A DNA stretch of 64,000 bases, from positions 334,842-398,841 of the forward strand of contig JAQFVV010000545.1 in NCBI GenBank assembly GCA_028023455.1. The letters run 5' to 3'. The stretch is from Epiperipatus broadwayi (lineage: Eukaryota; Onychophora; Udeonychophora; Euonychophora; Peripatidae). The notes under the pieces were generated by a model that was not told where the DNA came from, made no database searches, and saw only the letters and a program-made list of their open reading frames with translations. Of this stretch, positions 1 through 13,747 are shown in pieces (the stretch's first letter is position 1; each line of letters opens with the position of its first letter). A program made the position numbers and the translations under genes.

Positions 1-3000
1 TGAGAGGGGTGTTTATCACCAATAATCTGTTGCAGCTTATTTGATTTCCACACCTAATTGTTCTAAAAACCCTGAGAAGAGATTATAATGGGAGAAATGA
101 GCTAGTAGAATGTAAAATTTAATGGTAAAATAGATAATAGTGTAATAGCCTATAGATGTGAAGTTGATGGAGGAGTGGATCAGGAAGGTGGAGATGGAGA
201 TAGAACTTTGTAATCAGAACAAAAATTTAGTTTTGGCTTTAATGATGGTGAATGCGGGACTGTCCTGAGAATAACCAAGAATTTCCCAAAAATATTAATA
301 TTATTAATTTTAAACATTCTCAGTGTTATCTGAATCGATTGATTATTTATAAACCCATTCATTAAATATTATGGCTGAAAGTTATTGAAGTGAGATTTAA
401 CCTTTATATTTTATTAAAGTTGCAATTTGGCGCCCTGGCAATTAAGATTATAGATGTTCTATAAATCATCATCATCCCAGTAGGCTTTAAAAATAGTGTT
501 AGCTGGGACTGATGAATTAAATATATATAAAATAAAAAATGTTACAATTGGCATGCAATTTAGCTGCAAGTGTTTAAATGCAATATAGATTTAAATATAG
601 AACAATTAATCCATAACGTGGATGTGCGACCATTTGAATAAAAATTTTCATTTGTTTGAATAAAGTTATAATTAGCTTAAATTGCCCTTGAATATATGTC
701 ATGTTTGTAAACTCTCCCAATCGTTTTAGCTATATTTGAAATACCATGCGGATGACCGATCGAAAGATTACAAAATGCGTTTTATGTCAATTTAATAAGT
801 TTTTATAAAATTGACAAAGTAAAACATAACTTTTCATTTGTTAGAATTGACTTTTATTTAGTTACAATTGGATTATAATGCGGTCGCACGGAGATTGTAC
901 TTAGAAAATATTTAATTTATGCATTGCATAATTGTCCATATTGAATTTATTCTTAGCGAATTCGTTTTATTTACAATATATATATATATGATATATAGGT
1001 ATGTTGGTTAATAGGAAGAATTTATAATATGATATATATATATATATGGAAATTATGTATTTATGTATAAATATTCACCTATTTATGTTTATCATAGATG
1101 TGAAGAAGATTGCTGGAGCAATCAAAACTGTTATGATAGTAAAATAAGTCTACAATGCATTATAAAAAAGTGAATAAAGAAAAAATGATTGATATTAAGA
1201 TTGGAGTATTCAGAGTTATATGTATAACTTTATCATAATTTTATGTAAAGTTCATCCTATCGACTGTGCCATTTTATTGTGGTGTATTCCCTGATAACTC
1301 AACTGAGAAGCATCCCCAAATAATATAATGAGATTATCTTAGTCAAACAATATTTATTATACAATTCAAATATAGCAAAATTTGATTATATAATAAAACC
1401 CATAATATATATACCTACATATATCTCATATATAGATATTTTCAGTTTCTAAATACATTTACAACACTCTTAAATTTACTGCCTAAAAATTTCAGTCCTT
1501 CATTGTTGCATTTTTCTTTCAACAACTCAATTAAGTATGTTATAAGTTTCCCAATATTAAACCCTGCTAGCTCTTTAGGCTTACAAAACAAAAAATAAGA
1601 TCAGGATGATCTGTTTTAAAACTAGTCAGGTTTCTGTAGCTTAAGATCCAAGCCTCTCTGGAGCATGACAACTTGATGCAGATGATACCAGTTACTAGAA
1701 CAGCAAAATTTACAAGTGAAAAAAAAGCACTTCACTGCCAAAATACTGAGTTTATAGTCGGAGTTTCTTCCTTTATCTGATTTTTATTACTTAAATTCCT
1801 TTGACAAGAATTCAATTAATGTCACTTTCCAGATCTTATATTTTAAGTTGTTTAATCTTTTCTCTAATCAATTCTCAAACTCATTCTTCAATACTTTTTA
1901 ATCAATCTGTAAGAAAACTTTCTAATTATGCAACTATCCTACTTTTTTAATATTATTAATTCCACAAGTTTTACATTATCTCTGTTGTCAATCAAATTCC
2001 TACATAGTTACTTCTCTTTACCTTTTTGTTACTTATGCTTCAATATTTAAAATTAAATATTTATTCAGTGTTGAATTCTAATACATTTTTAATTCTTCAT
2101 GTTGTCAAATTAAATCTTTTTTTAGATGAATTTTTTCCAGCAAAGAGACTTTTTTTTTAATTTTAGTTTCATTTGCTTATTTTTGTTGTTGTTGTTGTTT
2201 ATTTATTTATAGTTTATATTATTTTGAATTTGGCTTTTACTGCCTTATTTTAAAAATTTTATTTATTTATTTGTATGAACTATTAGATTTGAAATAAATA
2301 CTTTAAAATTTATGTTACTAAAAATAATATAGAAAATGTATTATCTCTCTCTTAATCTTAAAATTATTTATTTGATAATTTTCAATTTATGAAATTTATA
2401 TATTCTGTTTCAGTCATGGTACGAACTTTTAGCATTTCTATTTGTTTCTGCTTCAGTAGCATGCCTTCATTTTTAATTTTGTTCATATTTATTTTTCTAT
2501 ACTAAAAAAGAACATAATTAATAATTACAATTTAAATTAATGTCATTATAACCTATGCTGTTAAAATATTCAAATAAACACATCATACATATCAAACTAT
2601 TTTTTTTTGATATTGTGTAAATTGCTGATGTGTTTATATGTTGTATTATAAATAAAATATTTATATTTCAATACAGAATTAATGCCAAGCCTGTTACATT
2701 TAAATTCTTTCTATCAAAAACAATTAAGTTGGGTTTAATGGAAAATACTGTAATACTTTTCTAAATTCAGTTTTTCATTAATACTAATTACTCTTTAAGT
2801 ACTGTACTTAATATTCACTTTTGATTAAAATGATTACATCCATAATAATACTCATTTTGAACAATAAACTATAATATAAATATATTCTTTTTTCATATTT
2901 TTTTTTCACTAATCAAAATAATTCAGCTGAGCATTAATTTTTGTTTAATACTTATTACAATTAGAAGAAAAAGAGCCGTAATATATTTAATAATTTTAAT

Positions 3001-3932
3001 AAACTCTTATAGTAGTAAAATCATAATCAACTTTTGAAATTAATGTTGTCATAAGAGAAACATAATTATTTAAAATATAAATAAAAATGAAAGAATATTA
3101 GAAATATAATAAAACAATTTTTTATGCTTTTGTATTAGATTGCTATGTTTATTGTATCATGTCATATAATTAATTTAAATTAGTAAGTTTTTATTTTATT
3201 CGATTGATCTTTTTATTATTGTTTACTCATTTAAAGTATATTATGAATGCCAATTAGAATGGAACGATTTTCAGAGTTCTGATGATATAATTACTGTTAT
3301 AAATTAAATTAATAACCGAAAATTTTAAAATATATATATAATTATTCACATTTTGAAAAAATTAATTTCAAATGCTTATGAACGATGATCGCTTGGTAAT
3401 TAATAGATATCTGTTTTGTGAGGTATTATAGTTTTGACTTCTAAATACTAAGAATTATAAGTATATATATTTACAACAGTAAGTACATATTTTGTTGCCA
3501 GATTATTCTTTTCATTGTTGAATTATTAATAAAATGAATGTAAACAATTTATAATTTAATTAAAAAAGTAAAAGTTTTAAAATAATAATTATTATAGCAA
3601 GGTTGAAAAGACAAGTCTCTAAAATTTAATTAAGTTATATGTCATTTACTTATCTGGATAGGTTTTCTTTTCTTTTTTGGAAAACAATTAAAGAAGGAAT
3701 CTATTATTCATGGAATAGTAGTGCTAAATAATAAGAAAAAAAGGATATATATGTTTATGTGAATGTATATTTTAATGAGCTTATTAACATTCATTATGTA
3801 ACTCAAGTTGAGATTCTATAATAAATTGTTAAAAGTATGGCAAATATGATCAAGAGGTATTACTTGGTCATAGTATTCCATTGCCTAATTATTCTAACTG
3901 CCTTTGAATGGAAAATTTGACATAAGAAAATA
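1..3932. other. AT-rich non-coding DNA, no gene seen
   Basis: I see no coding region, RNA gene or clear mobile element here. The stretch is dominated by A/T homopolymers and short TA runs (near 977-990, 1031-1047, 1405-1415, 3330-3345 and 3945-3960). Open frames are short and of low-complexity composition. A slightly less AT-rich patch with scattered CG dinucleotides lies at about 740-900, but nothing in it is recognisable. Confidence 0.6.
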
Positions 3933-3960
3933 TGTATATAATTTTAATATATATATATAT

Positions 3961-4230
3961 TATAACGGAACCGCAGGGTATACCATAAGATGACGTGAAT
4001 ATGACTCTGTGGTTGCATGATTTAAATACTATGTGTCAAACAGCCTACAACAAATATCCAAAATTTATGATTCAATGGCACATTTGGGTGCATCAGATGT
4101 TACTGAATCAGGAATGGCATATAACAAAGGGAGTGCATCTTACTACTGTCAGACCTAGGCCTTCAAATAGGATGCTAAAGATGTCACAATGAAATGCCTA
4201 GTTCCAAATCACATCTATTTTTAGTATGCT
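3961..4230 (-). mobile_element. Inverted LTR fragment of a Ty3/gypsy-type element
   Basis: Read on the minus strand, this is the same LTR as 14,377-14,707, lacking its U3 start. Its outer end TATAACGG is one or two substitutions from the expected complement of a CATTACA LTR end. It joins head-to-head to a plus-strand copy of the same LTR at about 4,230/4,231, making a hairpin with arms of roughly 210-270 bp. Open frames inside it are accidental. The identity rests on the plus-strand partner being followed by a primer-binding site. Confidence 0.7.
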
Positions 4231-4442
4231 ATTCGAAGACCTAGGTCTGACAGTAGTGAGATGCGCTTCCTTTATTATATGCCATTCCTGATTCAGTAAC
4301 CTCAGACACACCCAAATGTGCTGTTGAATCATAAATTTTGGATATGACTTGTTTTAGGTTGTTTGACACATAGTATTTAAATCATCCAACCATTGAGTCA
4401 TATTCACATAATCTTATGGTATACCCTACAGTTCCATTATAT
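4231..4442 (+). mobile_element. 5' LTR fragment (R-U5 side) of a Ty3/gypsy-type element
   Basis: This plus-strand LTR part is nearly collinear with the right-hand two thirds of 14,377-14,707 and ends CCATTATA, one step from the canonical CATTACA. Two bases after its end comes TGGTGACC, the start of a tRNA-Trp-complementary primer site. That order (LTR end, short spacer, primer site) identifies it as a 5' LTR. Its own U3 is missing; the inverted LTR copy occupies that place. Confidence 0.7.
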
Positions 4443-4443
4443 C

Positions 4444-4461
4444 TGGTGACCAACATTTTGG
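4444..4461 (+). other. Primer-binding site, tRNA-Trp type (decayed)
   Basis: TGGTGACC matches the first eight bases of the complement of the tRNA-Trp 3' end, the primer used by CsRn1/Mag-like gypsy elements. The following bases no longer match well. Its position two bases after an LTR end supports the call. Confidence 0.6.
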
Positions 4462-4982
4462 CTTGAACATAGTTTAGATGCAAGGGAGGTCCAGCCATTG
4501 GACTAGAATTTAAAAAAAAAAAAATTATATTTTTTTTTGTTTTACCCTTAAGCTTTAAATCTTAAATCCATATTGGACATACTCTCTTATATAAGACCAA
4601 AATATATTCAATAGGAATGATAGTGTACAGATATGTTAATTATTATTATTTATTTGTTTTGGAAATTTAAAATTCACATTAAAAGTAAATAACATTAAAA
4701 GTGATGAATGCAACATGTGGTGGAGAGAACAAAGAGAGATCAACTTTTAAATAAATAATCAATAAGTGAAATTAAAAATAGAAGAATTAGGCAAGCTTAA
4801 ACACCAGTTAAAAAAAAGAAAGACAGTAAATAAGTAAATAATGGTATGGAGTGGCTAGGAGTCCTACGATATTGTATTTTGATATTTGTAAGTATAAAGT
4901 TTTTTTTTAATAATTACTTAAATATAAGTTACTAAGAAGTGGAATAATATTTGGAAGCAAAAGTATAGAGACTATTGTAGAG

Positions 4983-6824
4983 ATGTTAGATACTAGTGTT
5001 GTTGAAGTTGAAAGTGATATTAGTAATAGTAATGGGGAGGGTCTTTATTGATCCAAACTCCTGGGGGGTCTATGATGGAGGAGAATGAAACTCCACAGAG
5101 ACAAGGAAGAAGCCAAATAGCTTTCCAGATGCAAGATGTTCCCATGGACAAGATTATTCAAGCATCTGAAAGTAAAGTAGTACATAATACTGAAAATATG
5201 ACCATCATGCAAACAATGTTTCAAGAAATGATGGACATTGGTCAGAACATGATAGCCAAAATGAACAGCGTGGAGGCAAAAATGGCAACTAAAACTGATA
5301 TCAGTAGCATGAGCAATGATCTGATAGTATGAAAACAGAAATGAGAACTGAAATAGGTAGTTTAGAATCAAACATGAGTAGCATATAGTAATGATTTAAA
5401 CAGTAAGATTGATAATATGGAGGTGAAAATCAATGCTAATATCGAATCCAGCATAAATAGCATGGAGACAAAAATAAATACTAGCATGTGTAGTAAAATG
5501 GATACCATGAGGGAAGATATGACCATGAAATTAGAGAGTATGGGAACCAGAGATGATGTTAGCAAGATTGAAATAGAGCTGAAAGAAAAGATATGTCTTT
5601 TGAGAGAAGAATTGAAAGTAGAGGTGAATAGGGTAGAAACAAGATCGAAGGCAGAAATAGAGAGAGAGGAAGATAAATTGATTGAGAAAATGGGACAATT
5701 ATCTCTAGGGTTGGAAAATGTACAGAAATATAGTGTTGAACTAAAACAAGGGATGGAGAGAATAAGAGAAGAAATGGATGAACGGATTATACAGTGTTGT
5801 GAGCAGTATACAGTATTTACAGATGATATTGTTGTTTAACAAGATACAAAACTCAAATAGGTTTATCAGACCCATGAAATTTTGAGGGAAGGGATAAAAG
5901 AAAGCTAAGAAAGACACAAAAATGAATTCAAGGAGGAACTTCAATCCATCCATATAAAATTGAATCATCTTTCTATTACTCGAGATAGAGAAGGTGGAAT
6001 ACTTAATGATGACCTCCAGAATAAATCACTAGTAGTTCAGATTAACTATTCAGATGGACCTACCGACCAAGAATCCATGCATAATGGATCCCATACATGC
6101 CAGAAGATGCAAGTCATTGGACTAGTAGTTCAGATTAACTATTCAGATGGACCTACCAACCAAGAATCCATGCATAATGGATCCCATACATGCCAGAAGA
6201 TGCAAGTCATTGGGACACAACAGAATGATGACATAGTGAATCATCATAGCACTGTTGAAATAATGGAATTTAAGATAGATTATGAAATTCAGGAGTCTAG
6301 AAAAAGACATTCTGATGATATTTTAGAATATCAAGGGAAATTGAACCCTCATAATTTTCTGTTGAGCCACAAGTCAAACAACATATCTGTAATGGGAAAA
6401 CAATCCATAACTGCCAAATGTGAAGAAATAATCCCAAATACTTTACAAACCAGTTCTGAAAAACCATATACATAACCTACACATAAATATGTCATGTGTA
6501 GAAAGCATTATGTATGAATACATGGAAGAAAGTACAAAGGCAGATGGTTTGGATATATACTTGGAATTGTTGCATCACATTCATGTGTGCAATCAAAGCC
6601 ACAAACATGTCACTGGAAAACTAAGTGACAATCATCGAAATGAAGCATTACCAATCGTAATGGCTGTTATAAGAGATTGTTCTCATAAGACAATTGTGTA
6701 TAAAAACAAAAGTGCAATCAATATATTTGATCATCTTAAATGTGTATCATGGCACATTAATCCTTTATTTGATGAAGTTGATGACCAAAATATGAAAAAA
6801 TCATCGGGTAATGGTGGAAATTAA
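4983..6824 (+). pseudogene. Decayed coiled-coil gag-like region of an LTR retrotransposon
   Basis: A series of plus-strand open segments (4,983-5,048; 5,048-5,332; 5,417-5,839; 5,960-6,475; 6,489-6,824) is interrupted by stops and frameshifts. The first segments are rich in Glu, Lys and Met with heptad spacing, for example KIEIELKEKICLLREELKVE, so a long coiled coil is predicted. The style (acidic, charged, coiled-coil start after an LTR and primer site) resembles the open gag at 63,555-64,000, but I cannot show they belong to one family. A 93-bp in-frame tandem duplication lies at 6,028-6,213. The last segment (His- and Asp-rich, 111 codons) is unrecognised; it may be polyprotein or unrelated. 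No zinc knuckle, protease or reverse transcriptase motif was found between this and the integrase tail, so pol is largely deleted. Confidence 0.5.
6028..6213 (+). repeat. 93-bp in-frame tandem duplication
   Basis: Two 93-bp units (31 codons each) start at 6,028 and 6,121 and differ at very few bases. The duplicated peptide contains QINYSDGPT. Both copies keep the reading frame of the surrounding segment. Confidence 0.85.
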
Positions 6825-7282
6825 CCCACCAAAATCGATTAAACAGAAAAGTTTCTGGTACCATAAGTTATGCAATACGTACATGTGAATAACAATGCTT
6901 AAAAGGAAAAGCGCTTGTTAGGGAAGGACCTTCAAAGATTGCAGACTATTGGAACACATAAAAGGACTATGGGTAGAAATGGAATCCACTATAATAGAGA
7001 AACAGATAATAGATTCATATGTAAATAGAGAAATTTGAACAATGATACAGATACTGACAAAGGGAAAGACCTGCCCAAAGATATGTCATAAATGAAGACA
7101 CTCATTTATTGTATTAAATCTTAGTTTTTTTTATTATTTCCCTAAATGTAGAATGTTAACCTACTGAGCCATTTAACTGAACGTAAGTTATAAGCTAACA
7201 GAAGTCTGAGACTGAAGTATAAATTTGTTTAGTCTTCTAATATAGAATGCATCAAATAATTATAGATATTGTGAAGACAATT

Positions 7283-7600
7283 CCATAGCTACTAAATCAG
7301 AGATTAATAAATGATATAGTAGAAGATCAAAAGTGACTTACTATGAAAGCTAATCATAGAAATCAGGATATAAGGTCTAAACATGAATTCAGAATTGGAG
7401 ACAAAGTGCTAATAAAAACTCCACATCTTAGTAAACCACAGGAAGGTAAGTATCATAAATTTAATAATATGTATGAGGGACCATATATCATTGTTAAGCT
7501 ATCAGGTCCCAATGCATTTTGGGTAAAACAAGAAGGAGAAATCTGAGGCACATATATTGCACATATCTTAAAGCTTATTTTGGTTGTTAATAACAATTCA
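7283..7600 (+). pseudogene. Ty3/gypsy integrase C-terminal fragment
   Basis: The frame from 7,343 contains FRIGDKVLIKTP, then YEGPYIIVKLSGPNAFWVK, then a stop. Just after the stop, GTYIAHILKL resembles the usual 'h..hlKp' ending. This is the SH3-like C-terminal domain of gypsy integrases (pattern GDkVll ... l..GPy.v). The catalytic core (HHCC and D,D-35-E) is absent upstream. It lies 460 bp after the gag-like region on the same strand, so it is probably what remains of the same pol gene after a large internal deletion. Confidence 0.75.
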
Positions 7601-7682
7601 GGATGATATCAGGAAATTTTTAAGATAGCTGAGATAAACTTTGTAAATATAGCAGGTGCAATGTATAATATATATATATATT

Positions 7683-7790
7683 CTGCCCTTGTCATCGTGT
7701 GTAGCTCCACTACACCTCAGGCCAATCACGTTGAGGGCCACAATCTAACCGCCCCGTTCCCGCATCTCCACTTCCCCCAAAATAAATATA
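7683..7790. other. GC-rich patch after the integrase remnant
   Basis: This roughly 90-bp patch is clearly richer in G+C than its surroundings, containing CACGTTGAGGGCC and ACCGCCCCGTTCCC. It follows a TA run and the integrase tail by about 80 bp, where a 3' untranslated region or LTR would be expected. It matches neither LTR recognised in this window. Function unknown. Confidence 0.4.
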
Positions 7791-10700
7791 ATATAGTGAA
7801 AATCACCTAACCGGGTTCTAGCTCTAATAATTAATGAAATATTCAATTAAATGCTTTACTAGCTCAAGTTTCTTAAAATTAACTTAGGTTCTGTTTTAAA
7901 CTAACTCAAATAAATATTCAGGAATTCATGAGACTAGAAGTGGAAATACGGGTGACAAGGTAGATTACATTGAGACAATATCCCACAGGATACCACCTCA
8001 ATGGCATAAGAACACTATCCCCCTTATACTACTATTACACATAATAACTACATAGTATTCTTATGACTTCCCAACTTCTAATCACTAAGACTCATTTAAC
8101 AATTAAAGTATCAATCTTTTATCTCTAATAATAATAATAGTAATCATCTAGCTCAAATGAAATAATCTCAGGTTCTTAAATTTATTCCATGTTAATAACA
8201 TATGGTAGCAAAATATGATAAGGGATTTTATGTCATAATCTACTACTCTGAAATTAGATTAATAATAAAACAATAATAATCACAATCTTCATTGCTTAAT
8301 CCAACTAGTACAGCTTTTCTTTCATCCAAATTTATAACCGTAATAAATTAGTTAATAATCTAATATCCCCTTTTTTATCTTTAAGTAATAAAATAAATTA
8401 ATAAGTGGCAGTGTTTAGATAATCTGATAAATAAAGCAAGAGGCAACTAATAGCATATAATTTAGCAAAATATTATGATAATGGATTGATGACCAGTAAA
8501 TGCAATTTTATAATTATTTAATTACAAGAACATCAATAAATATTTAAGATTGAACATACTTCTCTATTTATCTTTTGTGCAAACAATCATATATTAGTTT
8601 AATGGTTGTGAACATACCCTGTAATTCATGCAATGATGTAGAGAAAACAAAACTCAGACACAAGTTTTAATAAACAAATTTTAAAATTTTATTAACATCA
8701 ATAAAAAATAAATAAAACAAACAAATCCATCTACATCTATTTACAAGGGATATCCTCATTTTCTTTACACTACAATAGCTGAATTATACAATTTATATTT
8801 CTTTTATCGTTAATTAAACTTATTATGCCTTTTAAAAGTTATTTATTTATTTCTCATTAGGTTTATCATATCACTTATTTTAACTATTTTATGGGTAACA
8901 CCATTCTTTACCTTTTAATATTAAAGTTACTGTATTATAAATTATCTATGTGGATAAACATCATTTATAACATCATAATTTTACAATCAATATGGTTTTT
9001 AAAAGAAAATTACATTTTCTGTAACTTTATATAGTCACTCCATATTTTCAAATATTATTATTACTTTCAACGTTTGTTCTCCAATGTCTAAACTATAATA
9101 CGTTTATTCCATAAGCCATACTCATGTATAATACTATAACACGGGTTTAATTATCACCTGTTACAGTTTCACATATACTATAATTATTGAATGTTATTGT
9201 ATTTTTTAAATATGCAATACTTATCTTTTTAAAATATAATTAACAATAAGAAAACGTGAAATTATATTTAATATTTTGTATATTTCTATTTGGATATACT
9301 TTTATAAAATTATAATTCATTTCTTAAAAAAAAATTAAAATAATTCTCTAACTCCTTCTCTTCTTAGGATATCTGCATCTTTCTTTCAATAATCAGAATC
9401 TACTCTTCGTTAATACTTAACTATTCTTATTCCAAATAATAGCATGACATACATTCTAAAATATCTATTGTTTCCCTTTTAATAGACTTATCATATAACG
9501 ATGTAGTTGCAAGAAATACAGATAAAGATAGCGAAAGATGTATAGGATATCGGGAAGATAGATTGATAACTTATCCGCAATATACTTCAAAAAATGTATG
9601 GAACAGTGTGAATAGGTCCGACATTCATTGTCTAATAACCTTGGCGATCAGCATGATGTGGCAGCTATTTACTCAGCTTTACCAAACACCTAGTACGACT
9701 CACAAGAAAAATATAAAATACCACTGTCCAAGACAACATGTGTACCAGTCGTAGGGCTTTGTTAACTACGCTGATTAACATCTAAAACTACCTATTATTT
9801 CATTCCCTGTAGCATCCTAGTTTTTAATACATCCTCTTGGTTTCCGAATCACCACGTACTACCAAGTCACTACCCAAACTATCTCTTGAGATTTTTACTG
9901 TATCCAACATCGATAAAATACTAACTACTTTTTAAAACAATAAACAAAATTCGCTAATATAAAACATTTCCCTATTCCATAAGAACAATTTGTTTTTTTT
10001 ATTTAGTTATCCCACGAAGCTTTTTAATGTTCTGGCGAATATTACCTCGGTGCGTTGATGCATCTTTATTTCTAGTTAATCTACAATTATTTAATAATTA
10101 CGGTACCAATTGCGTTTTCCATGGATCCAATATTTTATATTTCTCTTCTGTAAAATTTTTTTTTTTTCTTTAGGCAAGTGTTTTCCTTGGTAAACTTCAC
10201 TTTCATTCATTATTATTTTATATACACTACTTCCGATCGTTAACTATTTTCTAGAGTATTTTCTCAAGTCATCTTAAAGAAAGCAATTCAAACTATTTCA
10301 ATATTAAAATTCCTTTTGTCCATTTATTCTTATACGAATAATACTTATTTTTATTTTCCATTATCTTCATTAACTTTGCGCACAATGTCCTTTCATTGAT
10401 TTTATACGCACGAAAACAGCTTTCATAGTGATACGCTATATAAACTATATCAACGAATAACATTAACATATTTGGAATATTATAAAATTTACAACTTGGT
10501 TTTAAGAATCTATCCATTTTCTATTGAAAACTCCGATTATATTTCGATAGAATCCACTGGCAGGTTACTGTAAAGTTAGTGAAACATTACTATGAAAAAC
10601 TTTTTTTTTTTTTTAATTTTATTCTAAGATTCTCTTCGGATGATTTTTAAATTGTCAGTTGGTTTCTTTCAAAGATATTATTAAAATTATAATAAAATTG

Positions 10701-13194
10701 ACTAATAAATTGAAAAAGAAAAAAAAAATTTTAGAGAGTTTAAAATTTTACCTCTGCTCTGGAGTCAACACATTTTTGTTCTCCCCCGTTTATACAATTA
10801 GTTGGCGCGATTTTGGTTGTCTGCCAAGATCTATTTTTTATTGGTCAATCCCTACTTGGATTTATAAACAATTTCTAAAGTTTTAAAATCATGACATAAT
10901 AGACTTAAATGTTAACTCATTATTATTTTTAAATCAATTATTATCTATTACAATTTAACTACCTTTAAAACAATTTTGAAACAATAATTAATAAAGGTGT
11001 ATACTACTTATTTTTATTATGATGTGTGACAATTCCATCCACTTCTATAATATACTATTTAAATATTTTAATTATTAGTATTAATTTAAACCGGTGCTTA
11101 GACATAGAATATTTCAGACAGTCACGTAGTCATTTCCGGTGTTTAGTCTATTTTTATCTGTCTTAATAAATTTGCTACTTATATTATATAAAATAATTAT
11201 ATAAAATTTTGAAAAACAATTTAGAAAAATATGGAATTAGATACAATTCTCACCATCACAATATTTACTATTAAATATATCATATTAATCTTTTACTGCT
11301 TAATATAGTCTATAATTTTAAATACTATATAATATTAATTTTAAAATTTTTTAGTAATTGACCATTTATAACCATCATTGACCTATAGAAAAGGGCACAA
11401 TATATATATATATGTGTGTGTGTATAAACGCATATATATAGTACACGGTTAGGGATATTAAGTTTGATGAGGGTATTTCCCAAGTAACACTTAGATGCAA
11501 TTATAAGAATACCTAGAGGCTAACTAAAGCAAATATGTTATGATATTTGGCTAGACTTTCAAAGTCCAATAAGACTCAAAGGAGCATGGAGAAGGTTAGC
11601 AAATAAATAATTTCATGTGCCTTCTGTAACAGAGACACATTCTTGGTTATGCTTCCATTATAAAACCAAAGCTCTAAATTCAGCACACTATTTGAACTTC
11701 CAAAACCAGCTGCTAAATAATAGAAAAAAATGATAAAAAGTAAGGAAATAGATGTAGCAACCCTTCACCAAACCCAAATAATCATACATTTTTAATGTAC
11801 TTGTGAGTGCTAAAATTTAAAATCCAGTTTAAAATTTTAACTGTTTAGGAAGGGGTATTGTAAGAGATGGCTTACAGCCAACCTTCACACCTGTCCCAGT
11901 TTTTTTTCACAATATTTGAATTCAGACCAAATCGTAGGCAAATAATTTATCCTACACACCTGCTTATATACATGAAGTATATATGTATATAAACTAATAT
12001 GTTTGTATATTTGTAGAAATTTTTTTTTCTCTCTTCATTTAATCTCATTAACTAAAATAATAATTAATTGACTTATAGAACAGACATAAGCAAAGGTCAA
12101 AATAGATATGAGGTCAAAATTGTTGCTAAGTGATCGAATTTGGAATAATGTAGATTAAATAAAAATAATAATAATGTTTTATAATTTGCTTTTTTTTTTA
12201 TTAAGTTGTAACAATAGGTTTTAGCTAGCACGAGAGAAACAATCTAGTGTTTACTTCACTTGTGGTCTAACAACAGAATTGTCAGCACAAAAAAAGTAAA
12301 TGTTCAGCATTTAAAAACAGTAAAATCTTAATGTCTATATTTTAAAAGTAATCTAAAGTTTTTATAATTTGGATAGAAGGAAAATGGAAATTTAAACTTT
12401 AATTTATAATTACCAGGAATGAACTAATAACATAATTTATTCTGCAAGCTGGAATTTATTATTATAGAAATAATAAAAAAGAAACGTGAAAATATTAGAA
12501 ATTAATTGTTTCTTTAAGCCATTTTCATATATCTATTGGATCTACAATATAATTAATAGTGATTGATAAAATGGTCATTACAATGTGTGTGGAAGACCAG
12601 TACTGTAGGATATTCCAAAGCTAACTTTGATGTCATTTTTAAAAGTTTCTATCAAAATATCTATTTACAAAACGCTTGTGAATATCAATCTTTAATGGAT
12701 TGATATACGTTCAGAAGAGATAATTGGTATGTGTTTGTTTTAACCAAGTAGCTTGAAATATATGAATATTAACAGAGTTGGTGAACAGGAACATTATATA
12801 TGGAGATTGACATTTAAATTTATAAACTCTTAACTGTAGACAAAATGCTTGCTTTCCTAAGGATGCATATAGATATTTTCTTTTTGATTCACATGATTAT
12901 TATTTTTTTGCTTTTATCATTGCTATTTGAAAGTTAATGTATTGTAATTTTTTTTATTGTGTATTCAAGATTCATTTTTCAAATTTGATCACTTGCAATT
13001 TAAAAGTGGGAGCAGTGAATAGATGTATCATATGTTGATGTATTTTAAAAAAAGAAATCATAGTCAATTAATATGTATTATTTTTAATAAAAGTAAATTT
13101 ACAGATTCCTCTGGAAATTCAACATTGATCCATCAAGGTGACCTCAAGTAAGGTTTTTATATATTTAACATTGAGGGCAAACTTTAGGACAAAC
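7791..13194. other. AT-rich non-coding DNA with microsatellites
   Basis: No gene is recognised. Short TA and TG runs occur (for example 11,398-11,422). Open frames at 9,563-9,754, 10,293-10,517 and 10,659-10,886 lack recognisable motifs or splice context. Patches at about 9,490-9,800 and 10,760-10,870 are slightly less AT-rich, and a small hairpin GTAAG-AGATGG-CTTAC lies near 11,859. None could be assigned. Confidence 0.5.
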
Positions 13195-13747
13195 AAAACT
13201 ATATTATTTACTAATAAGTTTTAATAATATTAATAAGTTTTAATAATATTTACTTATAATTTTGTTTTATTTCTGAGTGCACAATTAACCACTGGAGTAA
13301 ATGGTCTTTTTACTTTTATTTTTATTTTTTATTTATTTTTACACACACATATAGATGGGAGTGGGGGCTATATATATATATTTTTTAAATAAAAAAATAG
13401 TTATAAATATATTTATCCTAACCTAAAAATATTATTCTAATAATTAAGTAATGGGGTAATTTTAGAATTAGTGAACTCTCCAAAACTATATTATTTACTA
13501 ATAAGTTTTAATAATATTTACTTATAATTTTGTTTTATTTCTGAGTGCACAATTAACCACTGGAGTAAATGGTCTTTTTCGTAGCTATCATTTATTTTTA
13601 CTATGACTTACACACACATATAGATGGGAGTGGGGGCTATATATATATTTTTTAAATAAAAAAATAGTTATAAATATATTTATCCTAACCTAAAAATATT
13701 ATTCTAATAATTAAGTAATGGGGTAATTTTAGAATTAGTGAACTCTC
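13195..13747. repeat. Tandem duplication, about 287-bp unit
   Basis: Two near-identical copies start at about 13,195 and 13,482. Each contains CTGAGTGCACAATTAACCAC, a GATGGGAGTGGGGGC block and a TA run, and ends in GTGAACTCTC. Copy 1 carries an extra internal duplication of TAATAAGTTTTAATAATAT. Copy 2 carries about 20 bp around 13,580-13,600 that copy 1 lacks. Confidence 0.9.

Noticed and set aside
180-362. 60-codon minus-strand open frame at the left edge
   Set aside because: No motif, no start or splice context, and biased composition. Treated as chance.
3995-4192. 65-codon open frame
   Set aside because: It lies wholly inside an inverted LTR fragment and is not kept open in the other LTR copies.
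9563-9754. 63-codon open frame in a less AT-rich patch
   Set aside because: No recognisable motif, no splice context and no repeat partner.
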